Positions 15,804 to 23,742 are shown, counted from the stretch's first letter. The stretch: DNA of 25,652 bases from an uncultured Eubacteriales bacterium (GCA_900547725.1 URHR01000025.1:1-25652), one strand, 5' to 3'. Notes: generated by a model not told the origin, from the letters alone. Numbers and translations: made by a program.

Positions 15804-16988
15804 TCAGTGATGGAACAACCGAACCCCTGTGAATGCCATGACCATATTGTAGCGGTTACAGCATTCGATGACCGCGTCGTCGCGGATCGATCCGCCGGGT
15901 TCTGCAACATAGCGCACGCCGCTTTTTCTCGCGCGCTCAATGTTGTCGCTGAATGGGAAGAACGCGTCCGAGCCGAGCGAAACGCCGTCGATTCCCGCAA
16001 GATAAGCGCGGATCTCTTCCTCCGTGAGCGGGTCGGGGCGTTGCGTGAAGTATTTCTGCCAGTTGCCGTCGGCGCAGACATCCTCTTCGTTTTTGTTGAT
16101 ATATCCGTCGATGACGTTGTCCCGATCGGGTCTGCCGAGCGTGGGAAGGAAGGGGAGTGCAAGCACCTTTTCGTGCTGACGAAGAAACCACGTATCCGCT
16201 TTGCTGCCCGCGAGACGGGTGCAGTGGATTCTGGATTGCTGTCCCGCGCCAACGCCGATTGCCTGCCCGTTGAATGCGTAGCAAACCGAGTTCGACTGCG
16301 TGTATTTGAGCGTAATCAGGGAGATCAGCAGGTCGCGGACGGCGGATTCGGGAAGTTCCTTGTTTTCGGTCACGATGTTCTTCAGAAGAGCCGGCGTAAT
16401 TTCAAGGTTGTTTCTGCCCTGTTCAAAGGTGATTCCAAAGACCTGCTTGCGCTCGGTCTCCGCCGGTACGTACAGCGGGTCGATCTGCACGATGTTGTAG
16501 TTGCCCTTCCGCTTGGTTTTCAGGATTTCCAGAGCCTCGGGGTCGTATCCGGGTGCAATGATTCCGTCCGAAACTTCCCGACGGATCAGCTGAGCCGTGG
16601 GAACATCGCACGGATCTGACAGGGCAACCCAGTCACCGAAGGAGCACATCCGATCCGTTCCGCGTGCCCGTGCATAAGCGCAGGCGAGCGGGGACGCGTC
16701 AAGTTCGGGAATATCCTCCACAAAGCAGGCTTTTTTCAGCTTCTCCGACAACGGAAGACCGATTGCGGCGGAGGTAGGACTGACGTGCTTGAAGGACGCG
16801 ACTGCGGGAAGTCCCAACGCCGCCTTCAGCTCTTTTACCAACTGATAGGAATTGAAGGCGTCCAGAAAATTGATATACCCGGGTTTTCCGTTCAGAATTT
16901 CGATCGGAAGATCCGCGCCGCTTTCCATAAAGATTCTTGCGGGCGACTGGTTCGGGTTGCAACCGTATTTTAACGCAAACGATTTCAT
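15804..16988 (-). CDS. Stand-alone AICAR (phosphoribosylaminoimidazolecarboxamide) formyltransferase
   Basis: It transfers a formyl group from 10-formyl-THF to AICAR to give FAICAR, the step before ring closure to IMP. In most bacteria this activity is the C-terminal domain of bifunctional PurH. Here the protein has 394 residues and starts at once with KYGCNPNQSPARIF, the formyltransferase domain start, with no N-terminal IMP cyclohydrolase domain. Other family features are FKHVSPTSAAIG (lysine-histidine pair of the active site), RMCSFGDWVALSD, ALSLGSDAFFPF-like GVSLGSDAFFPFSDNIERA, and VAEPGGSIRDD with the terminal MAFTGVRLFHH. The cyclisation activity is supplied by the next-upstream PurO-type gene. 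ATG 16988 follows AGGAGTCGCC. The gene has 9 bases between it and the PurO stop. Confidence 0.93.
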   Translation of the reverse strand: MKSFALKYGCNPNQSPARIFMESGADLPIEILNGKPGYINFLDAFNSYQLVKELKAALGLPAVASFKHVSPTSAAIGLPLSEKLKKACFVEDIPELDASPLACAYARARGTDRMCSFGDWVALSDPCDVPTAQLIRREVSDGIIAPGYDPEALEILKTKRKGNYNIVQIDPLYVPAETERKQVFGITFEQGRNNLEITPALLKNIVTENKELPESAVRDLLISLITLKYTQSNSVCYAFNGQAIGVGAGQQSRIHCTRLAGSKADTWFLRQHEKVLALPFLPTLGRPDRDNVIDGYINKNEEDVCADGNWQKYFTQRPDPLTEEEIRAYLAGIDGVSLGSDAFFPFSDNIERARKSGVRYVAEPGGSIRDDAVIECCNRYNMVMAFTGVRLFHH

Positions 16989-16997
16989 GGCGACTCC

Positions 16998-17720
16998 TTA
17001 TCGGTTTTGATTGATCAGGCGGTTTTCTTCCGCGCCCGTTTCCAAATTGGTGTAACGGACGTAAAGAGAAATGCGGTTTTCCGCGTCGAGCGCGTCCCAG
17101 AGGGAAGCGGTAAACGCGTCGATGTCATCCGGAACGGATACCCGCTCCGGCTCTCCCTGAAATGTGGGGAGCGGATTGCCGTCGCAGACATAGGTATGAA
17201 GAAAGTGTCCGAGCCCCGGGAGTGCGGCAAAGGAGAAAGTATAGCGGTTGCAGGCGCTTCCTGCGGCGTCCGCACTTTTGAGAATGCTCATTTCATAGCG
17301 GAAATCCTGCTCCGAAAAGGTCAGCATTCCGCTGATGCGCGGAGTCAGATTCGGAAAATCCGGCTCGAAGGCGCGGGATTCCAAGGCTTCCGAAAAGGTC
17401 TTTCCCGCGCGGAGTCCTTCATAAATCGTGTCGGTCTGGTCTCCGTTGGTTACGATGAGTCGATTCCCGTAACGGCGTTGCGCCGCGTAAATAATCAGGC
17501 TCGGATCTTCCACGCGGGAGACGTCGTATGGCTCTGTATAAAGCACGCCGTCCCGCTCGACAAAAATGCGGTTGCGGCTGTTTGCGCTCCTGCCCATAAT
17601 GAAATATGCCGAGCAGGCATATTTTCCGTTTGCGGATTTTCCGATGACGATTCCGCGACCGACATAGCGGTTGCCGCGGATGCGGTCGGCGATCGGGAGA
17701 ACTTCGTAAATGTCAGTCAT
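16998..17720 (-). CDS. purO: IMP cyclohydrolase, archaeal PurO family
   Basis: Proposed to close the second ring of the purine, turning FAICAR into IMP, the last step. The 240-residue protein has no similarity to the PurH cyclohydrolase domain. Instead it shows the PurO/IMP_cyclohyd family pattern: RYVGRGIVIGKSANGKYACS near the N-terminus, IMGRSANSRNRIF, DPSLIIYAA, and TNGDQTDTI with an asparagine-glycine turn. It sits between purN and the stand-alone AICAR transformylase and completes the pathway that would otherwise lack its final enzyme. Its ATG at 17720 lies inside the end of purN (8-base overlap), which indicates coupled translation. Function is inferred from family plus context; the activity of bacterial members is less well documented than for archaeal ones. 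The chain has extra length after residue ~190 with no clear motif. Confidence 0.8.
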   Translation of the reverse strand: MTDIYEVLPIADRIRGNRYVGRGIVIGKSANGKYACSAYFIMGRSANSRNRIFVERDGVLYTEPYDVSRVEDPSLIIYAAQRRYGNRLIVTNGDQTDTIYEGLRAGKTFSEALESRAFEPDFPNLTPRISGMLTFSEQDFRYEMSILKSADAAGSACNRYTFSFAALPGLGHFLHTYVCDGNPLPTFQGEPERVSVPDDIDAFTASLWDALDAENRISLYVRYTNLETGAEENRLINQNR

Positions 17721-18345
17721 GATTTTCTTTCTCCTTCAGAATTTTTTCGGAAACCAGTTCTGCCGCGTCGGGGAGAATCTTCCACTCCGCAAGCCGCATC
17801 ACGCGTTTCTGCAACATCTCGGGGGTGTCGCCGTCGCAGACCCGGACGGCTTTTTGCAGAATGATTTCCCCACCGTCGGGAATCTCGTTGACATAATGCA
17901 CCGTAGCGCCCGTGACCTTGACCCCTTTTTCCAGTGCCGCCCGATGAACCCGCAGACCGTAAAATCCTTCGCCGCAGAATGCGGGGATCAGAGAGGGGTG
18001 CACGTTGAGAATCCGATGGTCGAAGCGGGATGTGAAATCGCCGCTGAGAATGCTCATGAACCCTGCGAGAATGATCAGGTCGACGGAATAGTCCGAAAGC
18101 AGAGCGCAGATCCGCGCCTCCATGCCTGCCTGTCCGCCGCACTCGTTTTTCACGGCAAGGGCGGTCGGGATTCCCGCTTTTTCGGCTCGTTTCAGTGCAT
18201 AAGCGTCCGCGCGATTGGAGATGACAAGCGCGATTTTGCCGCTGTGCAGAAGTCCTTTCCGCTCGGCGTTGATGAGCGCCTGAAGGTTTGTTCCGCCGCC
18301 GGAGACCAGTACGGCAATGTTGATTTGATTCTGTTCCGTTTTCAT
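17713..18345 (-). CDS. purN: Phosphoribosylglycinamide formyltransferase 1
   Basis: It formylates GAR to FGAR using 10-formyl-THF. The 210-residue protein carries IAVLVSGGGTNLQALI at the N-terminus (phosphate-binding loop), LAGFMSILS, and the catalytic NVHPSLIPAF with the asparagine-histidine pair, followed by GATVHYVNEIPDGGEII with the conserved aspartate region. It is the folate-dependent type, not the formate-dependent PurT, so it relies on the fhs product of the same operon. The ATG at 18345 lies 19 bases after the purM stop. The nearest Shine-Dalgarno-like GAGGAC overlaps the purM stop and is rather far from the start, so initiation may depend on coupling. The 3' end overlaps purO by 8 bases. 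Confidence 0.95.
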   Translation of the reverse strand: MKTEQNQINIAVLVSGGGTNLQALINAERKGLLHSGKIALVISNRADAYALKRAEKAGIPTALAVKNECGGQAGMEARICALLSDYSVDLIILAGFMSILSGDFTSRFDHRILNVHPSLIPAFCGEGFYGLRVHRAALEKGVKVTGATVHYVNEIPDGGEIILQKAVRVCDGDTPEMLQKRVMRLAEWKILPDAAELVSEKILKEKENHD

Positions 18346-18364
18346 TTTTTCTGCGTGAGCGTCC

Positions 18365-19408
18365 TCAGATTATCCGGATTCTTTCGTTTCCGTTTTCTTC
18401 AATTTTGCCGATGATATATGCGTCCTCTCCGGCTGCGTGCAGCAGGGAAAGCGCGGTATCGGCTTCGTTCCCCGGCACGACAATGCTCATGCCGACCCCC
18501 ATGTTGAAGGTGTTGAACATATCGCGCTCGCTGATGTTGCCTTCCTTGGCGATCAGATCAAAAACGGGAAGAACCCGAACGGCGCGTCTGTCGATCACCG
18601 CGCAAAGCCCTTTGGGAATGCTGCGGGGAATATTTTCGTAAAAACCGCCGCCCGTGATGTGGGAAATGCCGCGCACCGAAACCGTTTCAAGAAGCTTCAG
18701 CACAGGCTTTACGTAGATCTTGGTCGGCGCGAGAAGCGCATCTCCGAGCGTTTTTCCGCCGAGTTCGGGCAAACGAACCGTCAGGTCGCGGTTTTCCACG
18801 TCAAACACCTTGCGGATCAGCGAATAGCCGTTGGAATGAGGGCCGGAGGAGGGAAGCGCGATCACAACGTCTCCCGCCTGCATATTCCGATTGTCAATGA
18901 TTTTGTTTTTGTCCACGATACCGACGCTGAACCCGGCGAGATCGTATTCATCCTCCGGATAGAACCCCGGCATTTCGGCGGTTTCTCCGCCGATGAGCGC
19001 AGCTTCCGACTGTACGCACCCGTCGCAGACTCCCTTTACGATGTCTGCAATCCGCTCGGGAATGTTCTTCCCGCAGGCAATGTAGTCCAGAAAGAACAGG
19101 GGGCGCGCGCCGCAACAGATGATATCGTTGACGCACATGGCGACGCAGTCGATTCCGACCGTGTCGTGACGGTTCAGCAGAAAGGCGAGCTTCAGCTTGG
19201 TGCCGACGCCGTCTGTTCCGCTGACAAATACCGGTTGGGTCATGCCGCCGAGGTTCGGCTGAAACAATCCGCCGAATCCGCCGATTCCGGACAGAACGCC
19301 GTCGGTTTCGGTGCGGGCAATGTGCTGTTTCATCAGTTCAACGGCACGGTATCCTGCGGTGATATCCACACCGGCTTTTGCGTATGCTTCCGATTTTGAA
19401 TTTTCCAT
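18365..19408 (-). CDS. purM: Phosphoribosylformylglycinamidine cyclo-ligase
   Basis: It closes the first ring of the purine: FGAM plus ATP gives AIR. The protein has 347 residues from the chosen start, the usual size. Family marks are YAKAGVDITAGYRAVELMK at the N-terminus, GIGGFGGLFQP, FVSGTDGVGTKLKLAF, GIDCVAMCVNDIICCGARPLFFLDY, GGETAEMPGFYPEDEYDLAGF, SSGPHSNGYSLIRKV and HITGGGFYENIPR. ATG 19408 was chosen because AGGAGTAAACGA sits directly ahead and family similarity begins there. The frame stays open for another 28 codons upstream, but these run into purF and have unrelated composition. It is 4 bases downstream of the purF stop. Confidence 0.97.
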   Translation of the reverse strand: MENSKSEAYAKAGVDITAGYRAVELMKQHIARTETDGVLSGIGGFGGLFQPNLGGMTQPVFVSGTDGVGTKLKLAFLLNRHDTVGIDCVAMCVNDIICCGARPLFFLDYIACGKNIPERIADIVKGVCDGCVQSEAALIGGETAEMPGFYPEDEYDLAGFSVGIVDKNKIIDNRNMQAGDVVIALPSSGPHSNGYSLIRKVFDVENRDLTVRLPELGGKTLGDALLAPTKIYVKPVLKLLETVSVRGISHITGGGFYENIPRSIPKGLCAVIDRRAVRVLPVFDLIAKEGNISERDMFNTFNMGVGMSIVVPGNEADTALSLLHAAGEDAYIIGKIEENGNERIRII

Positions 19409-19412
19409 TCGT

Positions 19413-20843
19413 TTACTCCTTGTTTTCCGGTTGGGACTCGAAACGGTCTTTCCGGGACGCGGCGGGAATTTCCGTCGGATACTTTCCGTCAAAGCAGGCG
19501 GTGCAGTATCCCGTGCCCTTCACACCCTTTGCAATCTGTTTTACACTTTCCACGCTGAGAAAACCGAGGGAGTCCACGCCGATCCGATCCGCAATTTCGT
19601 CGGGCGAATATTTGCAGGCGATCAGATTTTCGCGGGAGTCGATGTCTGTGCCGTAGTAGCACGGATTGAGAAACGGGGGAGCGGAAACGCGCATATGAAT
19701 CTCCTTCGCGCCCGCGTCCCGCAAAAGGCGCACAATGCGCGCGCTGGTCGTGCCGCGCACGATGGAGTCGTCGATCATCACAACCCGCTTTCCGCGTACA
19801 ACCTCCGAAATCGGGTTCAGCTTGATGCGCACCCGATCCTCGCGGCTTTCCTGCCCGGGGGAGATGAATGTCCGCCCGATATATTTGTTTTTGATGAATC
19901 CGAGCTCATACGGGATTCCCGATTGCTTGGAATATCCGATTGCCGCGTCGATTCCGCTGTCCGGAACTCCGATCACCACATCCGCCTGCACGGGGTACTC
20001 CAGTGCGAGGAACGTTCCCGCGCGCATCCGCGCCGCGTGAACGCTGCAACCGTCGATCACCGAATCGGGGCGGGCAAAGTAAATATATTCGAATACGCAC
20101 ATGGAGCAGGGGACGCGGTTGCAATGGGTCTTGATACTGCGGACTCTGCCGTCCTCGAAAACCACAATCTCGCCCGGCAGGACGTCGCGCACGAATTCCG
20201 CACCGACGGAATCCAACGCGCAGCTTTCGGAGGCGACGATGTATCTGCCGTCCGATGTCTTTCCGTAACACAGCGGGCGGAAGCCGTTTTCGTCCCGCAC
20301 GGCGATCAGCTTGCTGTCGGACATGATGACAAGCGAATAGGCACCCCGCAACCGGCACATGGCGTGTTCCACTGCTTCCTCCGGCGTATCGGTGCTCAGC
20401 CATTCCTTGGTGATGATATAGGAAATGACTTCCGTATCGCTTGTGGTGTGGAAGATGGAACCGTTCAGCTCCAACTCATGCCGCAATTCTCCGGAATTGA
20501 CCAGATTGCCGTTGTGTGCAAGTGCGATCCGTCCTTTGATGTGATTGACCACGATCGGTTGCGCGTTGTTGCGGTCATTTGAGCCTGTTGTGCCGTACCG
20601 GACGTGTCCGACGGCGATTCTGCCTTTCCCGAGACGGCTCATGATGGCAGGGGTAAAAACGTCGTTGACAAGCCCCGTGTCTTTGTAGCCGTTGAAAACG
20701 CCGTCACGGTTCACCACGATTCCGCAGGATTCCTGCCCACGGTGTTGGAGTGCAAAAAGACCGTAGTAAGCGGTGTGTGCAACTTCGGTCGTTTCGGGCG
20801 AAAAGACGCCGAAAACGCCGCACTCTTCTCTCAGATTACTCAT
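19413..20843 (-). CDS. purF: Amidophosphoribosyltransferase
   Basis: First committed enzyme of the pathway: PRPP plus glutamine gives phosphoribosylamine. The 476-residue protein begins MSNLREECGVFGV. Cys8 is the expected N-terminal nucleophile after removal of a short propeptide, as in the Bacillus enzyme. The glutaminase domain shows LQHRGQESCGI and GHVRYGTTG. The phosphoribosyltransferase domain shows VVIGVPDSG and VVMIDDSIVRGTT. Cysteines in VPCSMCVFEYIYFARPDS and the C-terminal CTAC (447-450) match the ligands of the [4Fe-4S] cluster of the oxygen-sensitive Bacillus type, suggesting an anaerobe-compatible regulated enzyme. ATG 20843 follows GGAGGAAGT. Feedback control by nucleotides is expected from the family, not visible here. 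Confidence 0.97.
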   Translation of the reverse strand: MSNLREECGVFGVFSPETTEVAHTAYYGLFALQHRGQESCGIVVNRDGVFNGYKDTGLVNDVFTPAIMSRLGKGRIAVGHVRYGTTGSNDRNNAQPIVVNHIKGRIALAHNGNLVNSGELRHELELNGSIFHTTSDTEVISYIITKEWLSTDTPEEAVEHAMCRLRGAYSLVIMSDSKLIAVRDENGFRPLCYGKTSDGRYIVASESCALDSVGAEFVRDVLPGEIVVFEDGRVRSIKTHCNRVPCSMCVFEYIYFARPDSVIDGCSVHAARMRAGTFLALEYPVQADVVIGVPDSGIDAAIGYSKQSGIPYELGFIKNKYIGRTFISPGQESREDRVRIKLNPISEVVRGKRVVMIDDSIVRGTTSARIVRLLRDAGAKEIHMRVSAPPFLNPCYYGTDIDSRENLIACKYSPDEIADRIGVDSLGFLSVESVKQIAKGVKGTGYCTACFDGKYPTEIPAASRKDRFESQPENKE

Positions 20844-20873
20844 ACTTCCTCCGCAGTGAGAAAACAGGATCGA

Positions 20874-21581
20874 TCAGCCGAACACACGCTTCATCATTTC
20901 CCGATAAGCGTCCTCCACGCCGCCCATGTCGCGGCGGAAACGGTCTTTGTCAAGCTTTTCTCCCGTGGTCGCGTCCCAGAAACGGCAGGTGTCGGGGGAG
21001 ATTTCATCCGCCAGAACGATCTTTCCGTCTGGAAGTCTGCCGAACTCCAACTTGAAGTCCACCAGACGGACATTCAGCTTCAGGAAATATGCTTTCAGAA
21101 TTTCGTTGACCCGGAACGCCATGGTTTTGATGGTTTCAATCTCTTCCTTGGTTGCAAGTCCCAGAGCCAGAGCGTGGTAGGAGTTGAGAAGCGGATCGTG
21201 CAGCGCGTCGTTTTTGTAGGAGAATTCGATTGTCGGCTCGGAGAAAACGATTCCTTCCTCCACGCCGTAGCGCTTTGCAAACGAACCGGCGGAAATGTTG
21301 CGGATGATGACCTCCAGCGGAACGATGGACACCTTTCTGACCAGTGCCTCCCGATCGTTCAGCTCTTTTACAAAGTGCGTCGGAATCCCTTCCTTTTCCA
21401 GAAGCGAGAAGAGGAAGTCGGACATACGGTTGTTGACCGCGCCTTTGCCGAGAATCGTTCCTTTCTTCAGTCCGTCCAGCGCAGTGGCGTCATCCTTGTA
21501 GGAGACAATGACCAGCGCGGGATCATCCGTTGCAAAAACCTTTTTTGCCTTTCCTTCGTAGAGCTGTTCCTTCTTTTCCAT
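20874..21581 (-). CDS. purC: Phosphoribosylaminoimidazole-succinocarboxamide synthase
   Basis: It condenses CAIR with aspartate and ATP to give SAICAR. The 235-residue protein is of standard bacterial length. It starts MEKKEQLYEGKAKKVFATDD, the typical SAICAR synthetase opening. It contains KDDATALDG, IPTHFVKEL, PLEVIIRNISAGSFAKRYG, and LVDFKLEFGRLPDGKIVLAD followed by EISPDTCRFWD near the C-terminus. ATG 21581 is preceded by CGGAGGATCC. An upstream in-frame extension of 54 codons inside purE is not used, since family similarity begins exactly at this ATG. It lies 16 bases downstream of purE. The following enzyme PurB (SAICAR to AICAR) is not encoded in the window. Confidence 0.97.
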   Translation of the reverse strand: MEKKEQLYEGKAKKVFATDDPALVIVSYKDDATALDGLKKGTILGKGAVNNRMSDFLFSLLEKEGIPTHFVKELNDREALVRKVSIVPLEVIIRNISAGSFAKRYGVEEGIVFSEPTIEFSYKNDALHDPLLNSYHALALGLATKEEIETIKTMAFRVNEILKAYFLKLNVRLVDFKLEFGRLPDGKIVLADEISPDTCRFWDATTGEKLDKDRFRRDMGGVEDAYREMMKRVFG

Positions 21582-21597
21582 TGTTGGATCCTCCGAT

Positions 21598-22092
21598 TTA
21601 TTTTTTGAATTCCGCCGAAATGGCGATGTCTTTGCCAAGCACTTTCTCCGCGTCCGCGCGGCGTTTTTCCGCAAGCGCGGCAGCGAGTTCGTCGTCGCCG
21701 ACGGCGAGAATCTCCGCGCACAGCAAAGCGGCGTTGACACCACCGTCTATCGCAACCGTGGCAACAGGGATGCCGGAAGGCATCTGCACGGTGGACAGCA
21801 GGGCGTCAATGCCGCCGAGCGAACCCGATTTTACGGGAATCCCGATAACCGGGAGCGTGGTGGAAGCCGCGATGGCGCCGGCAAGATGCGCCGCCATTCC
21901 GGCAATTGCGATGATTGCGCCGAATCCGTTTTGCGCGGCACTCGCGGCAAAGGCTTTCGCCTCATCGGGCGTGCGGTGCGCGGAGTACACGTGTACCTCA
22001 AACGGAATACCGAGAGACGCAAGCGTATCGGCTGCTTTTTTTGCAATGGGCAGATCGCTGTCGCTTCCCATGATTACGGCAACTTTTTTCAT
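21598..22092 (-). CDS. purE: 5-(carboxyamino)imidazole ribonucleotide mutase
   Basis: It moves the carboxyl group to give CAIR from AIR-derived substrate. The 164-residue protein shows VAVIMGSDSDLPIAKKAAD, VHVYSAHRTPDE and a hydrophobic IIAIAGMAAHLAGAIAA loop. PVIGIPVKSGSLGGIDALL and VQMPSGIPVATVAIDG follow. AHRTPD suggests the class I mutase that normally works with PurK, but no purK is present in this operon. Either purK lies elsewhere or the enzyme uses AIR plus CO2 directly. It is the first gene of the operon. ATG 22092 follows GGAGGT with 8-base spacing, and the ZTP riboswitch and terminator lie between it and the promoter. Confidence 0.96.
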   Translation of the reverse strand: MKKVAVIMGSDSDLPIAKKAADTLASLGIPFEVHVYSAHRTPDEAKAFAASAAQNGFGAIIAIAGMAAHLAGAIAASTTLPVIGIPVKSGSLGGIDALLSTVQMPSGIPVATVAIDGGVNAALLCAEILAVGDDELAAALAEKRRADAEKVLGKDIAISAEFKK

Positions 22093-22119
22093 ATCGGTAA
22101 ACCTCCTGTCGGAAAATGA

Positions 22120-22166
22120 AAAACAAAAAGAGCACAGTTAAGGCTTGAGGTAACTTAACTGTGCCC
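22120..22166 (-). terminator. Riboswitch-controlled intrinsic terminator in the purine leader
   Basis: On the minus strand a 13-bp stem (22166-22154 with 22142-22130, one G-U pair, 11-nt loop) is followed by TTTTTGTTTT (22129-22120). The 5' arm begins with GGGCA, which is also the conserved 3' end of the ZTP aptamer. The two structures are therefore mutually exclusive: ligand binding should block the terminator and let transcription proceed into purE. Confidence 0.93.
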
Positions 22167-22256
22167 AGACGGTCGGCGAAGAGACCTAAGCCCCCTCCTA
22201 TTATTCTTTGCTCCCGCGCAGTATTCTCTGCAGATCCGTCAGTTACAAAGAACCTC
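22162..22256 (-). promoter_or_regulatory. ZTP riboswitch (pfl motif) controlling the purine operon
   Basis: Read on the minus strand, the leader has the ZTP aptamer order. P1 is formed by UUCUUUG (22252-22246) and CAAAGAA (22210-22204). The internal loop UAACUGACGGA matches the family's AACUGGCGAA. P2 is UGCAG with CUGCG, followed by CGGGAGC as in the conserved CCGGGGAGC. The distal hairpin GGUC/GACC (after an AG-rich linker) is followed directly by GUCUGGGCA, the equivalent of CGCCUGGGCA. ZTP riboswitches sense ZMP/ZTP, which build up when 10-formyl-THF is short, and are known upstream of purine and folate genes. Here the expected result is ON switching of purE through fhs. The match was made by eye; a covariance search should confirm it. 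Confidence 0.88.
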
Positions 22257-22266
22257 TTATATAATA

Positions 22267-22295
22267 AGGATAACACATTCGGCGAAAAAAGTCAA
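22267..22295 (-). promoter_or_regulatory. SigmaA promoter of the purine operon
   Basis: On the minus strand TTGACT (22295-22290) and TATCCT (22272-22267) are separated by 17 bp. Transcription would begin near 22260, just ahead of the ZTP aptamer. No PurR-box-like repeat was recognised around it. Confidence 0.75.
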
Positions 22296-22516
22296 GAGGG
22301 CAACACCGAGAAATCGCCCGATTTTTTCGTTTCGATTTTGTCAGCTTTGCATAGAATCTCCTTTTCAAGGGAGATTTCTGCGTTTGATCCCCGGAAAAAA
22401 GAAAATCCTTGGCGGAGTGCTGGCATTTTTGTACACACCCGATTTGTTTTTAGAAGCAGACGTTTCAGCCTGCTTTGCTGTCCTTTCCTGATGTTCTCAA
22501 ATAAGGAATAAGAAAA
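22296..22516. other. Gene-free AT-rich spacer between purine promoter and accessory gene
   Basis: About 220 bases between the purine operon promoter and the terminator of the next minus-strand gene. I see an imperfect hairpin around ATCTCC/GGAGAT (about 22350-22376) and no convincing reading frame, riboswitch or RNA gene. Confidence 0.5.
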
Positions 22517-22555
22517 GGCACAGCCCTGCCATAAGGTGGGGCTGTGTCTTTTATT
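22517..22555. terminator. Bidirectional intrinsic terminator
   Basis: GGCACAGCCC (22517-22526) pairs with GGGCTGTGTC (22539-22548). The stem is flanked by TTTTATT on the plus strand and CTTTTCTT on the minus strand. It lies just beyond the stop of the minus-strand accessory gene and can end that transcript. Confidence 0.85.
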
Positions 22556-22578
22556 GTTTAGAATAATGATTACGAATG

Positions 22579-23742
22579 TCAGTTTTTCATTTCAAAATTC
22601 TCGGTACTCCGTTTTTCGTATTGTTCGCAAAGTAAAATGTAATCTGCCTCAATTTTATCTAAAACATTGATGCCGAAAACATCGCTTTCCTCTGCATAAT
22701 CTTCACAAAACATCTCATATACAGATGGAATAACACAGCTTAACATTAAAGATATCTCGAAATAATGAAGCAATGGATATCGCGATTCAACAACACTGCC
22801 ATGCACATATACATGGCACATTTTATAAAGACGTTCCATCATCTCAAATGCAGCGAGGGTTTCATTTTCACAGTTTGCTTTAAGATAATTTAAAACACCC
22901 ATGAAAGTATATGGCTTTTGCTTTACAATATCGTGATAGTTCGGAATTTTATCAACAAAACCATAATGCATATATTCAACCTTGTTGCGCTCATTTTTAT
23001 TTTTGCGGTTTGCGAACAATTTATTAAATTCATCGGGAAATACTTGGTTGCAGCACGTTTGAAGTGTTTCAAAATAAGAGAATTTCTCGTCCTCGGCAAA
23101 CAGTTCGGGATAAACACGCATAACAAGAAGTTTTGCATACAGTTCAAGTACGGTTCGGCAAGGTAAATATGCTGTTCCAAGGAAGTTATCTTCAAGGAGC
23201 GATAATGCAGACAATGCTTTGTTTGTGATTTTTGCAAAATAAAAAGCTGATTTGTTTTTTGCTCCGTTCAAATAAATCATATGATTCATTTTCATGCACA
23301 AAACAAACAACTCATACGGAACGGGGTAGTAGTTGAATCGTTCTCCCGACATAATGGGCTTGTGTCTAAAGTATGCACTACCATAACCCCTAAGAAAAAT
23401 TTGTTCAGAAACTTGTTTTGTGAGTTTATTTTTGTAATTTTCGTCCTTTTCTATCCTTGATTTATCTTCCGTGGTGAGAAAAATCGTATTTGCTTTATGT
23501 ACTCCAACGATATGTTTACAGATGTCATATTCCGGTTCTGGACCAATTCCGGTTACCATTCTTTCATCAGACCAGCGAAGATCATACAACTCAAAAAACT
23601 TTTCTGCAATTGCATTAAGAACTCGATATTTTATATCAATAAGAAAAGAACCTCTAATATCGTTTTTAAACAACTCTTTTAATGAGCGATTGTTTTGTCT
23701 TTGTATTCGCTCGGCAATTTGCGAAAAATTGTTGGGCAACAT
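22579..23742 (-). CDS. Protein of unknown function, DUF5677-like or HEPN-like helical protein
   Basis: This 387-residue protein is not recognised with certainty. It appears soluble and mostly helical, without signal peptide or membrane segments. The middle (near residues 185-210) has YLPCRTVLELYAKLLVMRVY, which resembles the arginine/glutamate helix of DUF5677 proteins. Near the C-terminus, R304-LYKMC-H310 fits the loose R-x4-6-H pattern of HEPN ribonucleases, followed by a second histidine in VHGS. Both similarities are suggestive only. It lies in DNA visibly richer in A and T than the purine genes, directly downstream of a tRNA-Ser fragment and its terminator. It ends in a bidirectional terminator and therefore looks like a single-gene cargo unit. 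ATG 23742 follows a strong AGGAGG (about 23761-23755). Its promoter was not identified; it would have to lie between the tRNA terminator and the start. Confidence 0.6.
   Translation of the reverse strand: MLPNNFSQIAERIQRQNNRSLKELFKNDIRGSFLIDIKYRVLNAIAEKFFELYDLRWSDERMVTGIGPEPEYDICKHIVGVHKANTIFLTTEDKSRIEKDENYKNKLTKQVSEQIFLRGYGSAYFRHKPIMSGERFNYYPVPYELFVLCMKMNHMIYLNGAKNKSAFYFAKITNKALSALSLLEDNFLGTAYLPCRTVLELYAKLLVMRVYPELFAEDEKFSYFETLQTCCNQVFPDEFNKLFANRKNKNERNKVEYMHYGFVDKIPNYHDIVKQKPYTFMGVLNYLKANCENETLAAFEMMERLYKMCHVYVHGSVVESRYPLLHYFEISLMLSCVIPSVYEMFCEDYAEESDVFGINVLDKIEADYILLCEQYEKRSTENFEMKN

Noticed and set aside
19409..19492. N-terminal extension of purM
   Set aside because: The extra 28 codons lie in purF sequence and lack PurM similarity. 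ATG 19408 has AGGAG directly ahead.
21582..21743. N-terminal extension of purC
   Set aside because: The 54 extra codons lie within purE and the short spacer. The family sequence starts at ATG 21581.
22161..22511. A 116-codon plus-strand open frame over the riboswitch
   Set aside because: It is antisense to the ZTP aptamer and purine promoter. It has no ribosome binding site and an unlikely composition.
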